From positions 1 to 64,000 of the forward strand of contig CAIUMD010000035.1 of NCBI GenBank assembly GCA_903900155.1: DNA of 64,000 bases. Direction: 5' to 3'. The notes beneath the pieces were generated by a model. The model saw only the letters and a program-made list of their open reading frames with translations. It did not search any database and was not told the origin of the DNA. The first letter of the stretch is position 1, and each line of letters begins with the position of its first letter. Source of the DNA: an uncultured Caulobacterales bacterium (GTDB taxonomy: Bacteria > Pseudomonadota > Alphaproteobacteria > Caulobacterales > Caulobacteraceae). This document shows positions 7,294-15,802 of this stretch, in pieces. Both the position numbers and the translations under genes were made by a program.

Positions 7294-7688
7294 TCCTCGT
7301 CGATTCCAGCGTCTGGATCGACTATTTCAGAGGCGTTTCGACGCCCCAGACCGATCACCTCGACCTTTTGCTCGGGACCGATCATCTGGCGATCGGCGAC
7401 ATCATTCTGACCGAGGTCCTGCAAGGCTTCGCCCGCCAGCAGGATTTCGATCAGGCGCTTGAGCATCTCGGCGCCCTGACCTTGGTCGAGATCGGCGGTC
7501 GCGACATCGCCGTGCAGGCTGCCGCCAATTTTCGTCGATTACGCGCCTTGGGCGTCACGCCCCGCAAGACGATCGACACCTTGATCGCCACGCGCTGCAT
7601 TGAAAGCGGCTACCCGCTGCTGTTCAGCGACCGGGATTTCGAGCCGTTCGTTGAGCGCTTGGGGTTGGTCTCGGCGATGACGGCCTAA
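7290..7688 (+). CDS. vapC: Type II toxin, VapC PIN-domain ribonuclease
   Basis: A 132-residue PIN-domain protein expected to cleave RNA with Mg2+. Acidic active-site residues are in place: Asp5 (ILVDSSVWID), a glutamate in LTEVLQGF, aspartate in KTIDTLIA and FSDRDFEPF near the C-terminus. The GTG start at 7290 overlaps the vapB stop. Its 3' end overlaps the stop of the opposite-strand MFS gene by four bases, so the two are convergent with no spacer. RNA target unknown. Confidence 0.88.
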   Translation: MILVDSSVWIDYFRGVSTPQTDHLDLLLGTDHLAIGDIILTEVLQGFARQQDFDQALEHLGALTLVEIGGRDIAVQAAANFRRLRALGVTPRKTIDTLIATRCIESGYPLLFSDRDFEPFVERLGLVSAMTA

Positions 7689-9049
7689 CGCCCTCCCAGC
7701 CGCCACGCCGCCGCGAACCCCACCACCGCCAACGGCAGGAACGCCCCAAACAGCACCAACCCCTGCGTCGGGGGCAGGCTCAAGTCGATCCCGTGGCTGA
7801 AGCCCAGCACATTGGCCATCGCCCCCGCGCCGGCCGCGCCGGCGGCGCCGCCGATCAGCTGGGCGGTGGGGACGGCGCCCGAGGCCATGGCCTGCTCCTC
7901 GACCGGCGCGCCGGCGATGGCGCGGCGGGCGATGAAGGCGTGGGCCAGGCCAAAGCCGCAGCCCATGACCAGGAAGGCGGCCGCGATCTCCCACAGATTG
8001 CCGCGCGCGACGGTCCAGGCGCTGAGCGCCGCGCCCAGCAGGATCACGCCGGCGCCCAGGCGCACCAGGCGGCCGTCCTTCTCGGCGGGGGTGTGGCCGA
8101 AGACCATGGCGCACAGGGTCCAGCCGGCGGCGATGGCGCCGGTGACATAGCCGGCCGTCAGGGGCGAGGCGTGGTGGCGGGCCTGGATGAAGGCGGGGCC
8201 ATAGACGGTGAAGCCGATCACCGCCGCCTCGCAGGCGAAGATGGTCAGGAGGCCCAGGCCCGTAGCGGTCTTGAGGTCGGCGGCCGATTTGGGGAGCAGG
8301 CGGTCATGGGTGCGGGTGTTGGCGGCCAGCATGGCGGCCATGCCGATGACGCCGCCGATCGCCAGGGCCGCCGCCCACTGGGCCGAGGCCACGACGCCGG
8401 CGCCGCCGATCAGGCTGACGCCGATGACCAGCAGGATCAGTTGCAGGGTGGGGATCCGGCCTCGGCCCGCGTCGCGGTTGCCGGCCGGCAGCATGACCAT
8501 GACGGCGGTCACGAAGATCCCCGCCTGGACCACGAACATCCAGAACGCCCCGCGCCAGAAGCCCGCGGCGGCGAACAGGCCGCCGAGCAGCGGACCCAGC
8601 AGGGTCGCTGCGCCCCACACGCCCGCCACCGCGCCATAGACGCGCGGCCACAGGCGTTCGGGGAAGAGGGCGGTGATGGCGACATAGCACAGGGCCACCA
8701 CGGCCCCCGCGCCCAGGCCCTGGACCAGCCGCCCCAGGATGAAGGTGACGAACTCGGGCGCCAGGGCGCTCATCGCACAGCCGATGGCGTAGACGAGGCC
8801 GGTCAGGGCGGTGGCGGTGCGCAGGCCCAGCGCGATGGAAAGCTTGCCCGAGCAGGCCCCGGCGACGATCGAACCGGTCAGATAGGCCGCCACCGACCAG
8901 CCGAAATACTGGTAGCCGCCGATCTCGCGGGCGACGCTGGGCATGATGGTGGCGGTGACCAGGGTGTCGGCGGCGTTCAGCCAGATCCCGAGACAGAGGA
9001 GGGCGAAGCGCGGCGCAAGGTCCTTGTCGATCTTCAGTCCGGCGGCCAT
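7685..9049 (-). CDS. MFS transporter, drug:H+ antiporter type
   Basis: A 454-residue inner-membrane protein with about 14 hydrophobic segments, consistent with the DHA2-type major facilitator exporters. The N-terminal segment NAADTLVTATIMPSVAREIGG and the GRLVQGLGAGAVVALCYVAI region correspond to motifs found in helix 1 and helix 4-5 of that group. Substrate cannot be inferred. The start at 9049 follows a strong GGGAGGGG ribosome binding site. It is transcribed alone, convergent with vapC. No adjacent regulator is present. Confidence 0.85.
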   Translation of the reverse strand: MAAGLKIDKDLAPRFALLCLGIWLNAADTLVTATIMPSVAREIGGYQYFGWSVAAYLTGSIVAGACSGKLSIALGLRTATALTGLVYAIGCAMSALAPEFVTFILGRLVQGLGAGAVVALCYVAITALFPERLWPRVYGAVAGVWGAATLLGPLLGGLFAAAGFWRGAFWMFVVQAGIFVTAVMVMLPAGNRDAGRGRIPTLQLILLVIGVSLIGGAGVVASAQWAAALAIGGVIGMAAMLAANTRTHDRLLPKSAADLKTATGLGLLTIFACEAAVIGFTVYGPAFIQARHHASPLTAGYVTGAIAAGWTLCAMVFGHTPAEKDGRLVRLGAGVILLGAALSAWTVARGNLWEIAAAFLVMGCGFGLAHAFIARRAIAGAPVEEQAMASGAVPTAQLIGGAAGAAGAGAMANVLGFSHGIDLSLPPTQGLVLFGAFLPLAVVGFAAAWRLGGR

Positions 9050-9190
9050 AGGGTCCCCTCCCTTTCGTCCCCCATCTAGGGTGATGCGGGGGGCAAGTGA
9101 ACCCGGGCGGTTGAAACCGTCGCCATGGTCGTGCTTGGGTGCGGCGTTAACCTTTTCCCGTTCGTTGTCTCAAGGGCGCTCCCCCGCTCC

Positions 9191-9943
9191 ATGCGTTATC
9201 GCGTACCCCACAACCCGCGCATCGAGCACGAGGTTCGCCACCGCGCGCGCTATGCTCGCTATGCGGGCCTCGTCATCCTGTGGCTGATCGTGCTGCTGAT
9301 GGCCTTCGTGGCCGAGCGCAAGATCCCCGACCAGCACCTGCCGTGGAAGCCGCTCAGCGTCGTCGATCCGGTGGGCCTGGCCACGCGGGTCAAGGCGGCG
9401 CGGGCCGGGGCCGATCCGAAGCTCTGTCGTGGCATCATGGCGCGGGCCGGCGTGACCTATGCCGAGGTCCCCGACCGCACCGAGGGCAAGTTCTGCCAGC
9501 TGCGCGACGCCGTCCAGCTGCAGGCGGGCCTGGCCAGGTTCGAGCCGGCCGAGGCGCCGCTGGTCTGCAAGGAAGCCCTGGCCCTGACCATCTGGGAGCG
9601 CCAGGTGGTGCAGCCGGCGGCCGACGAACTGCTGGGCCAGGGGGTTTCGTCCCTGGTGCACTACGGGTCTTACGCCTGCCGGCGGATGTACGGCCTGCAG
9701 GAAGGCCCGGTCAGCGAGCACGCCACCGCCGACGCCATCGACGTGGCCGGTTTCCGGCTGGCCGACGGCTCGGTGATCAGCGTGGCGACGGACTGGACCG
9801 ATCCGGGCCCGCGCGGCCAGTTCCTCAGGCGCGTGCGAGACGGCGCCTGCAAGGTGTTCCTGACCACGCTGAGCCCGGACTACAACGCCGAGCACCGCGA
9901 CCACTTCCACCTGGATATGAGCGGGTGGACGAAGTGTTCTTAG
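9191..9943 (+). CDS. Extensin-family protein, membrane-anchored
   Basis: A 250-residue protein with one transmembrane segment at about 25-42 and a periplasmic C-terminal domain of the extensin-like family. Near the end are SEHATADAIDVAGF and HRDHFHLDMSG, which give the His/Asp/His pattern shared with D-Ala-D-Ala peptidase-like folds, so a zinc-dependent cell-wall role is plausible. Several cysteines (C in LCRG, FCQL, VCKE, ACRR, ACKV) may form disulfides. The start at 9191 (MRYRVPHN) is preferred over the longer frame from 9125. Function in vivo is unknown. Confidence 0.8.
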   Translation: MRYRVPHNPRIEHEVRHRARYARYAGLVILWLIVLLMAFVAERKIPDQHLPWKPLSVVDPVGLATRVKAARAGADPKLCRGIMARAGVTYAEVPDRTEGKFCQLRDAVQLQAGLARFEPAEAPLVCKEALALTIWERQVVQPAADELLGQGVSSLVHYGSYACRRMYGLQEGPVSEHATADAIDVAGFRLADGSVISVATDWTDPGPRGQFLRRVRDGACKVFLTTLSPDYNAEHRDHFHLDMSGWTKCS

Positions 9944-9952
9944 AACTTGGTT

Positions 9953-10050
9953 GTCATCCCGGCCGCAGCGAAGCGGATAGCCGGGACCGCCGGAAACGCT
10001 GAGCTTGCGGCGGTCCCGGATCGGCGCGCTTCGCGCTTGTCCGGGATGAC
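9953..10050. repeat. 98-bp palindromic intergenic repeat, copy 1
   Basis: Begins GTCATCCCGGCCG and ends TGTCCGGGATGAC, with inner arms CCGGGACCGCC and GGCGGTCCCGG. A second copy of identical length lies at 18431-18528. Both sit between genes. The ends are complementary, so the RNA would fold into a long branched hairpin. No coding capacity. The element fills most of the gap between the extensin-like gene and the convergent SRPBCC gene. Confidence 0.85.
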
Positions 10051-10055
10051 AGTTT

Positions 10056-10541
10056 TCAAAGAGTCTTCGCCAGCGCTTCCAGCTGACCCGCCACGATGCC
10101 CCAGCCCTCGTGGAAGCCCATCTGTTCGTGGGCCGCCTTGTCCTCGGCCGACCAGTGGCGGGCCACGGCGCGGTAGCGGGTCTTGCCGTCGCCCAGTTCT
10201 TCGAAGGTGATGATGGCGACCATGAACGGCTTGGCCGAGGGCTGCCAGGTCTGGGTGAAGGCGTCGGTGAAGACGATCTTCTGGTTCGGGACGACTTCCA
10301 GATAGACGCCCGGCTGCGGCATGACCTCGCCGTTGGGGCCGTTCATTTCCAGATAGGTGTTGCCGCCGGTGCGCACGTCGGTGCGGACGTTCGAGACCGT
10401 CCAGGGCTTGGGGCAGAACCACTGCTCCATCAGCTCGGGCGTGGTCCAGCACTTGTAGAGGTTCTCGGCCGAGGCTTCGAGGATGCGTTCGAGGACGAGT
10501 TCGCGGTCGGCGGGGAAGGTGTTGGCGGTGTCGAGGGCCAT
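10056..10541 (-). CDS. SRPBCC (AHSA1-type) domain protein
   Basis: A 161-residue single-domain protein of the START/Bet v1-like fold, which binds hydrophobic ligands or assists protein folding. Visible features are the opening strand ELVLERILEASAENLYKCWTTPELMEQWF and the C-terminal helix EQMGFHEGWGIVAGQLEALAKTL, both typical of activator-of-Hsp90 homologues in bacteria. The start at 10541 lies behind AAAGGAAAC. The frame is open much further upstream to 11252 but that part runs antisense to the SDR gene. Ligand and role unknown. Confidence 0.88.
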   Translation of the reverse strand: MALDTANTFPADRELVLERILEASAENLYKCWTTPELMEQWFCPKPWTVSNVRTDVRTGGNTYLEMNGPNGEVMPQPGVYLEVVPNQKIVFTDAFTQTWQPSAKPFMVAIITFEELGDGKTRYRAVARHWSAEDKAAHEQMGFHEGWGIVAGQLEALAKTL

Positions 10542-10629
10542 GGGGGCGTTTCCTTTGTCGGTTGGAGTGAACTCTCGCCTCAAGGACGGGCCACATCCAC
10601 CCGATGCGACATCGGGGTGAAACTTTTTT

Positions 10630-10657
10630 AGATCCTCCCCCGCTAGGGGGAGGATCT
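10630..10657. repeat. 12-bp perfect hairpin between divergent genes
   Basis: AGATCCTCCCCC (10630-10641) and GGGGGAGGATCT (10646-10657) flank a four-base loop. It lies between the divergently transcribed SRPBCC and SDR genes. Its CTCCCCC/GGGGGAG core resembles other palindromes here. It could be a repeat or affect the leader of the SDR transcript. Confidence 0.55.
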
Positions 10658-10724
10658 TCGTGGCCTTGACCTTGTCCGGTCCCCGTCCCACTGTGCTTTC
10701 AAACAATCGTTTAGGGCGCGCGCC

Positions 10725-11489
10725 ATGGGCCTCTTCGACCTGACCGGCAAGGTGGCGATCATCACCGGATCCTCGCGCGGGATCGGCAAGGCGATCGCCG
10801 AGCGGATGGCCGAGCACGGCGCCAAGGTGGTGATCTCGTCGCGCAAGATCGAGCCGTGCGAGGAGGTGGCCGCCGCCATCAACGCCAGGCGCGGGGCGGG
10901 CACGGCCATCGCGGTCCCGGCCAATATCGCCTCCAAGGACGACCTGCAGACCCTGGTCGACGAGACGATGAAGGCGTTCGGCCAGGTCGACATCTGCGTC
11001 TGCAACGCCGCCAGCAATCCCTATTACGGCCCGCTGGCCGGGATCAGCGACGACCAGTTCCGCAAGATCCTGGACAACAACATCATCAGCAATCACTGGC
11101 TGATCGGCATGGTCGCGCCGCAGATGCGCGAGCGGAAGGACGGGGCGATCATCATCGTCAGCTCGATCGGCGGCCTGCGCGGCAACGCCATCATCGGGGC
11201 CTACAACATCAGCAAGGCCGCCGACTTCCAGTTGGCCCGCAACCTTGCCCACGAGTTCGGCCCCGACAACGTGCGGGTCAACTGCATCGCGCCGGGCCTG
11301 ATCAAGACCGACTTCGCCAAGGCGCTGTGGGACAATCCCGAGACCCTGGAGCGCTCGACCAAGGGCGTGCCGCTGCGCCGGATCGGCGAGCCGGACGAGC
11401 TGGCGGGGGCGGCGATCTACCTGGCTTCAAAGGCCGGCAGCTTCATGACTGGACAAGCTCTGGTAGTGGATGGGGGCGCGACGATCTAA
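10725..11489 (+). CDS. Short-chain dehydrogenase/reductase
   Basis: A 254-residue classical SDR. The NAD(P)-binding motif TGSSRGIG is at residues 14-21, NAAS follows at about 94, and the catalytic Ser and Tyr-x3-Lys appear as VSSIGG and AYNISKAA. Substrate specificity is not evident; the full-length hit pattern (MGLFDLTGKVAIITG to GQALVVDGGATI) fits 3-oxoacyl-ACP reductase-like or alcohol-oxidising members. It stands alone on its strand, 121 bases before the histidine kinase. Confidence 0.88.
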   Translation: MGLFDLTGKVAIITGSSRGIGKAIAERMAEHGAKVVISSRKIEPCEEVAAAINARRGAGTAIAVPANIASKDDLQTLVDETMKAFGQVDICVCNAASNPYYGPLAGISDDQFRKILDNNIISNHWLIGMVAPQMRERKDGAIIIVSSIGGLRGNAIIGAYNISKAADFQLARNLAHEFGPDNVRVNCIAPGLIKTDFAKALWDNPETLERSTKGVPLRRIGEPDELAGAAIYLASKAGSFMTGQALVVDGGATI

Positions 11490-11610
11490 AGTGCGACAGC
11501 CGAAAGTGGCCGCCGGTTTCGGCGCCCGTCGCGCGACAAGAAACAAGCCTGGCAACCTGCGCGGTAAGCTTAACCCTTCTCACATCTATACCCGCGAAAT
11601 CTCAGCGCCA

Positions 11611-14178
11611 ATGCGGCGCTTGCTCACGTCCCTTGCCCTGTTCGCCAGTCTCGCGGCCACCGCCGCCGGGGCGCAGACCAATATTTCCCCAACAAATGCG
11701 CCTTTGGGCCAGCGGCTGGACCAGCTGAGCCGAGAGATCGGCGCCCACGAGATCCGCAACCCGCCGCGCGACAACGAGGACATCGAGCGGGCCGGCCGCC
11801 GGGCGATCAACGAGCGCGGCCAGGCCCGGCTGTTCGGCGTGTGGCGGGTGCTGTACGCCTATAAGAGCAACCAGATCCCCGGCCGCTTCGACGCCTGGGC
11901 CAAGGAAGCGCGCGAGGTCGCCGCCCGCGAGCACGACACGTCGCTGGCGACGCTGGTCGACCTGGAGACCATCGCCTATCGCCACGAGACGCGGGGCTTC
12001 CGCGCCTTCACCGACGCCGACTGGAACCGGTTCATGCTGCGGTCGAGCTCGGACATCCGGCTGATGGCCGGGGTCGAGCGCGTGCGCCACCTGGGCCAGG
12101 TGGGACGCTGGGCCGAGTCCGCCCGCCTGGCCGCCGACCTGACCACCGACCTGGAGAAGCGCGGCCGTATCGCCCAGCCGCTGCTGGCCGAGCTGCACCA
12201 GGTGCACAGCTACACGTTGTCGGACATCGGCGACAAGGAAGGGGCCCTGGACCACATGGCCCAGGCTGCGCGGCTGGACGAGCGCGACGCCTTCTATCTG
12301 CGCAAGATCGAGCGGGTCTACGACATCGCCTACACCGCCGCCGAGCTGGGCGAGCTGGATGCGGCCGAGCGCTTCGCGGTCCTGCACCACAACATGACCA
12401 CGGCCGACGGCGACAGGGACCTGATCACCTGGGACCGCTTCCTGTGCGCCCGGATCGCCAGCTACCGCAACACGCCGGCCAAGGTGCTGGAATGCCTGGC
12501 GCCGGCCGCCGACAAGCTGGCTGCGCCCGACCGCCGGTTGCAGGCGCTGATGCTGGGGCAGCGCGCGCTGGCGCGGGCCCAACTGGGCGACGCCGACGCG
12601 GCCCGCGCGGACCTGGCCCGGCTGAAGGCCATTCCGACCACCCTGACCCAGCGCGACCCGCAGCTGGAGACCCTGATCGCCGCCTATATCGACCAGGCCG
12701 AGGGGAGGGGCGTCGACGCCTTCCGCAAGCTGGACGCCTGGCGGCGCATCGACGGTATCGAGGCTGACCGCGCCCATTCGCGCAGCGTCGCCGAGATGTC
12801 CTCGGCCCTGGACAGCGAGCTGCGCGCCAAGCGTGACGACAACCGCCGCCTGACCGAGGAGGTCCGCCTCTCGCGCAGCCTGGCGCGGGCCTCGGTGGTC
12901 ATCGCCCTGTTGCTGGGCGTGCTGGTCGCCGGCGGCGTGGCCTGGGCCGTGCACCAGCGCCGGGCCTCGCGCCGCTTCAAGGATGCGCAGGAGCATGCCG
13001 AGGCCGCCAACAAGGCCAAGTCGGCGTTCCTGGCGGTGATGAGCCACGAGCTGCGCACGCCGCTGAACGGCATGCTGGGCGTGGGCCAGGCCCTGCGCGC
13101 CGGCAAGCTGACCCAGGACCAGCGCGACCAGGTCGACCTGATCATGGACAGCGGCGACACCCTGCTGGTGCTGCTGAACGACATTCTTGACCTCTCCAAG
13201 ATCGAGGCCGGCAAGCTGGAGATCGCCCCGACGGTCGGCGACCTGGTCCAGACCTGCGCGCGCCTGGTCAACGGCTACCAGCCCACGGCCCGCGAGAAGG
13301 GCGTCTGCCTGACTTTCAAGCTGGAGAGTGAGGCGCCGGGGCCGCTGATGTTCGACGGGGTGCGGGTGCGCCAGTGCCTGACGAACCTGGTGTCCAACGC
13401 CCTGAAGTTCACCACCCACGGCAAGGTTGAGGTGGCTCTGGCCTGCTATCCCGAGGATGAGGGAAGAGTGCGGGTTCGCCTGCGCGTGGCCGACACCGGC
13501 ATCGGCATGAACGAGGCCACGGTCGGCAAGCTGTTTCGCCCCTTCGTCCAGGCCGACGCCTCGACCACCCGCAATTTCGGCGGCACGGGCCTGGGCCTCA
13601 ACATCACCCGCCGCCTGGTCGAGATGATGCGCGGCGAGATCCGCGTCGAGAGCGAGGAGGGCCTGGGCTCGGTCTTCACCATCGAGATGCTGGTCGACGC
13701 CACCGAGGCCGCCGACGTCCCGGTCTGGGAGGCCGAGACGGGCGACGAGGACGCCGGCTTCGCGGCGCTGCAAGGCCGTCGGGTGCTGGTGGTCGACGAC
13801 CATCCGGTCAACCGCCGGGTCATCCGCCTGTTCCTCGACCCGTTCGACTGCGAGCTGATCGAGGCCGAGAACGGCCAGCAGGCCCTGGACGCGCTGGACA
13901 TCGAGCCGGTCGACATCGTGCTGATGGACGTCAACATGCCGGTGCTGGACGGCCTGGAGGCCACGCGCCGGCTGCGGAAGGATCCGCGCTTCGCGCGGCT
14001 GCCGGTGATCGCGCTGACGGCCGACGTGATGAGCGCGCAGATCAAGACGTGCCTGGAGGCGGGGTGCGACGCGCACGTCGCCAAGCCGATCGATCTGCGG
14101 AATTTGCTGTCGGCGATGGACCGGTGCCTGGCGCGGGGCGTGGCGCGGGAATTGGCGGCGGGGCTGAGCGCGCTTTAG
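11611..14178 (+). CDS. Hybrid sensor histidine kinase with periplasmic helical sensor
   Basis: An 855-residue membrane protein. A signal peptide (MRRLLTSLALFASLAATAAGAQ) leads to about 400 residues of helical-repeat (TPR-like) periplasmic region, a transmembrane segment near 427-447, a coiled linker, the kinase core with phosphorylatable His479 (SHELRTPLNG), an ATP-binding domain (NLVSNALKF, DTGIGM, GGTGLGL), and a C-terminal receiver with Asp773 (LMDVNMP). The start at 11611 is chosen because it gives a clean signal peptide; the frame opens upstream at 11470 but overlaps the SDR. Phosphotransfer partner and signal are unknown; no response-regulator gene is adjacent. The last four bases overlap the convergent aminotransferase stop. 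Confidence 0.9.
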   Translation: MRRLLTSLALFASLAATAAGAQTNISPTNAPLGQRLDQLSREIGAHEIRNPPRDNEDIERAGRRAINERGQARLFGVWRVLYAYKSNQIPGRFDAWAKEAREVAAREHDTSLATLVDLETIAYRHETRGFRAFTDADWNRFMLRSSSDIRLMAGVERVRHLGQVGRWAESARLAADLTTDLEKRGRIAQPLLAELHQVHSYTLSDIGDKEGALDHMAQAARLDERDAFYLRKIERVYDIAYTAAELGELDAAERFAVLHHNMTTADGDRDLITWDRFLCARIASYRNTPAKVLECLAPAADKLAAPDRRLQALMLGQRALARAQLGDADAARADLARLKAIPTTLTQRDPQLETLIAAYIDQAEGRGVDAFRKLDAWRRIDGIEADRAHSRSVAEMSSALDSELRAKRDDNRRLTEEVRLSRSLARASVVIALLLGVLVAGGVAWAVHQRRASRRFKDAQEHAEAANKAKSAFLAVMSHELRTPLNGMLGVGQALRAGKLTQDQRDQVDLIMDSGDTLLVLLNDILDLSKIEAGKLEIAPTVGDLVQTCARLVNGYQPTAREKGVCLTFKLESEAPGPLMFDGVRVRQCLTNLVSNALKFTTHGKVEVALACYPEDEGRVRVRLRVADTGIGMNEATVGKLFRPFVQADASTTRNFGGTGLGLNITRRLVEMMRGEIRVESEEGLGSVFTIEMLVDATEAADVPVWEAETGDEDAGFAALQGRRVLVVDDHPVNRRVIRLFLDPFDCELIEAENGQQALDALDIEPVDIVLMDVNMPVLDGLEATRRLRKDPRFARLPVIALTADVMSAQIKTCLEAGCDAHVAKPIDLRNLLSAMDRCLARGVARELAAGLSAL

Positions 14179-15341
14179 GGGGCAGCGAGCGCCACCCGCG
14201 CCCTCGCCAACCGCTCCACCGCCGCATCCAGCGTCTCGTCCTTCTTCGCAAAACACAGCCGCACGACATTCCTCACCGCATCCTGCGCGAAGAACGCCGA
14301 CACCGGGATCGCGGCGACGCCGAACTCGACCACGCACCGCTCGCAGAACGTCACGTCGTCCAGCGCCAGGCCGGACGCGGTCAGGTCGACGTTCAGGAAG
14401 TAGGTCCCCTGGCTCTCCAGCACGACATAGCCGGCCGCGCGCAGCCCGGCGGTCAGGCGGTCCCGCGACCGTTGCAGCTCGACGGGCATCTCGTCGAACC
14501 AGGCGCGGTGGTTCTCGAGCCCCCAGGCCACGCCGGCCTGGAGGTTCGGCGGCGTGGTGAAGGTCAGGAACTGGTGCGCCGCCGCCAGGGCCTTGGCCAG
14601 GGCCGGGGCGGCCATCAGGAAGCCGACCTTCCAGCCGGTCATGCCGAACAGCTTGCCGGCCGAGCCGATCTTCACCGTTCGCTCGCGCATGCCGGGGACG
14701 GTGATCAGCGGGCGATGCCTGCGGCCGTCGAAGACCACGGCCTCCCAGACCTCGTCGCAGACGGCGATCGTGTCGTGGCGCACGCAGAACTCGGCCAGCA
14801 GCGCCAGATCCGCGTCGGGCGTGACGACGCCGGCCGGGTTCAGGGGGCTGTTCAGGACCACCATGCGGGTCTTGTCGCTGAACACCGCCTCCAGCATCTC
14901 GCGGGTGAAGCGCCAGTCGGGCGGGGCCAGGCGGACCAGTTTCGGCGCGCCCCCGGCCCTGCGCACCAGCGGCAGGTAGGCGTCGTACAGCGGCTGGAAC
15001 AGCACCACCTCGTCGCCCGGCGAGATCAGCGCCGTGAACGCCGCCGCCAGCGCTTCGGTGGCGCCCGAGGTGATGACGATCTCCGTATCCGGATCAAGTT
15101 GCAGGTCCTGGGTCCGGCCATAGTGCCCGGCGACGGCGGCGCGCAGCTCGGGCAGGCCGCGCATCGGCGGGTACTGGTTGCTGCCTTCGATCAGCGCCCG
15201 GGCGGCGGCCTCGCGCACGGGCAGGGGGCCCTGGTCGTCGGGAAACCCCTGACCCAGATTGATCGCGCCATGCTGGCGGGCCAGGCCGCTCATGCGCTCG
15301 AAGATGGTGGTGGGCAGGTTGTCGAAGACGGGATGAACCAT
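14175..15341 (-). CDS. PLP-dependent aminotransferase, class I/II
   Basis: A 388-residue fold-type I aminotransferase. The PLP lysine is Lys230 in GSAGKLFGMTGWKVG; Asp196 (CDEV) and Asn168 (SPLNPAG) contact the cofactor. The N-terminal INLGQGFPDDQGP and NQYPPMRGLPELR match the methionine/kynurenine aminotransferase-like branch (YbdL type), which accepts methionine and aromatic amino acids, but substrate needs assay. The start at 15341 has no competitor. Convergent with the hybrid kinase with a four-base overlap. Confidence 0.88.
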   Translation of the reverse strand: MVHPVFDNLPTTIFERMSGLARQHGAINLGQGFPDDQGPLPVREAAARALIEGSNQYPPMRGLPELRAAVAGHYGRTQDLQLDPDTEIVITSGATEALAAAFTALISPGDEVVLFQPLYDAYLPLVRRAGGAPKLVRLAPPDWRFTREMLEAVFSDKTRMVVLNSPLNPAGVVTPDADLALLAEFCVRHDTIAVCDEVWEAVVFDGRRHRPLITVPGMRERTVKIGSAGKLFGMTGWKVGFLMAAPALAKALAAAHQFLTFTTPPNLQAGVAWGLENHRAWFDEMPVELQRSRDRLTAGLRAAGYVVLESQGTYFLNVDLTASGLALDDVTFCERCVVEFGVAAIPVSAFFAQDAVRNVVRLCFAKKDETLDAAVERLARARVALAAP

Positions 15342-15417
15342 CCGGCTTGCCTAGCACTGAAACCCGATCGCGCCTCGCGCATTTCCTGCGGCGCAGCTTT
15401 ACCAGGAGAACAGCAGC

Positions 15418-15663
15418 ATGAACGGCGTCGGGTTCATCGGAGCTATCATCATCGGGATCATCGCCGGCTGGCTGGCCGAGAAGATCATGAAGCGCGACCA
15501 CGGCCTCTTGACCAACCTGATCGTCGGCCTGGTCGGCGCCCTGATCGGGGCGTTCGTCGTGGGGATGTTCGGCTTCCAATACGGCGGCTGGATCGCCAGC
15601 CTGCTGGTCTCGACCCTGGGCGCGGTGCTGCTGCTGTGGCTGCTGGGGCTGGTGCGGAAGTAG
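15418..15663 (+). CDS. GlsB/YeaQ/YmgE family membrane protein
   Basis: An 81-residue inner-membrane protein with three hydrophobic segments (about 4-22, 28-50, 55-78) and the family pattern GxIIGIIAGWLAEKIM followed by GLVGALIGAFVVG. The family is called transglycosylase-associated or stress-response, and members rise under general stress, but the molecular role is not known. A good ribosome binding site (CCAGGAG) precedes the ATG. It is followed at once by the 130-bp palindromic repeat. Confidence 0.85.
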   Translation: MNGVGFIGAIIIGIIAGWLAEKIMKRDHGLLTNLIVGLVGALIGAFVVGMFGFQYGGWIASLLVSTLGAVLLLWLLGLVRK

Positions 15664-15670
15664 GGTTGAA

Positions 15671-15800
15671 CTCTTCTCCCCTTGCGGGAGAAGGTGGCGC
15701 GAAGCGCCGGATGAGGGGTTGAAAGGCGTGTCCGGATAGCGGAGCGCGACCCCTCACCCGACCCGCTACGCGGGCCACCCTCTCCCGCAAGGGGAGAGGG
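15671..15800. repeat. 130-bp imperfect palindrome between convergent genes
   Basis: Outer arms CTTCTCCCCTTGCGGGAGAA (from 15673) and CTCTCCCGCAAGGGGAGAG (from 15780) are near-complements, and each is itself a small hairpin around TTGCGG or CCGCAA. Inner arms GATGAGGGGT and ACCCCTC pair too. It fills the gap between the GlsB-like gene and the GGDEF-EAL gene, whose stop is at 15803, and may end transcription from both sides. Shorter pieces of the same type occur at 2172 and 17. Confidence 0.75.
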
Positions 15801-15802
15801 AG

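Noticed and set aside
7793..9079. A 428-residue plus-strand frame over the MFS gene
   Set aside because: Composition is repetitive Gly/Ala/Asp/Gln and has no family features; the opposite strand encodes a transporter with membrane segments and a strong ribosome binding site.
10542..11252. Upstream extension of the SRPBCC frame
   Set aside because: It runs antisense through the SDR gene; the ATG at 10541 gives the normal family length.
11560..11610. CtrA-like TTAA box before the hybrid kinase
   Set aside because: Only one TTAA half is present (GCTTAACCC) and no second half at the required spacing.
11602..14337. A 911-residue minus-strand frame opposite the hybrid kinase
   Set aside because: Low-complexity His/Gln/Arg composition typical of antisense GC-rich frames; the plus-strand kinase has all catalytic motifs.
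14049..15722. A 557-residue plus-strand frame covering the aminotransferase
   Set aside because: It runs antisense to the aminotransferase and includes the GlsB-like region out of frame; no domain is recognisable.
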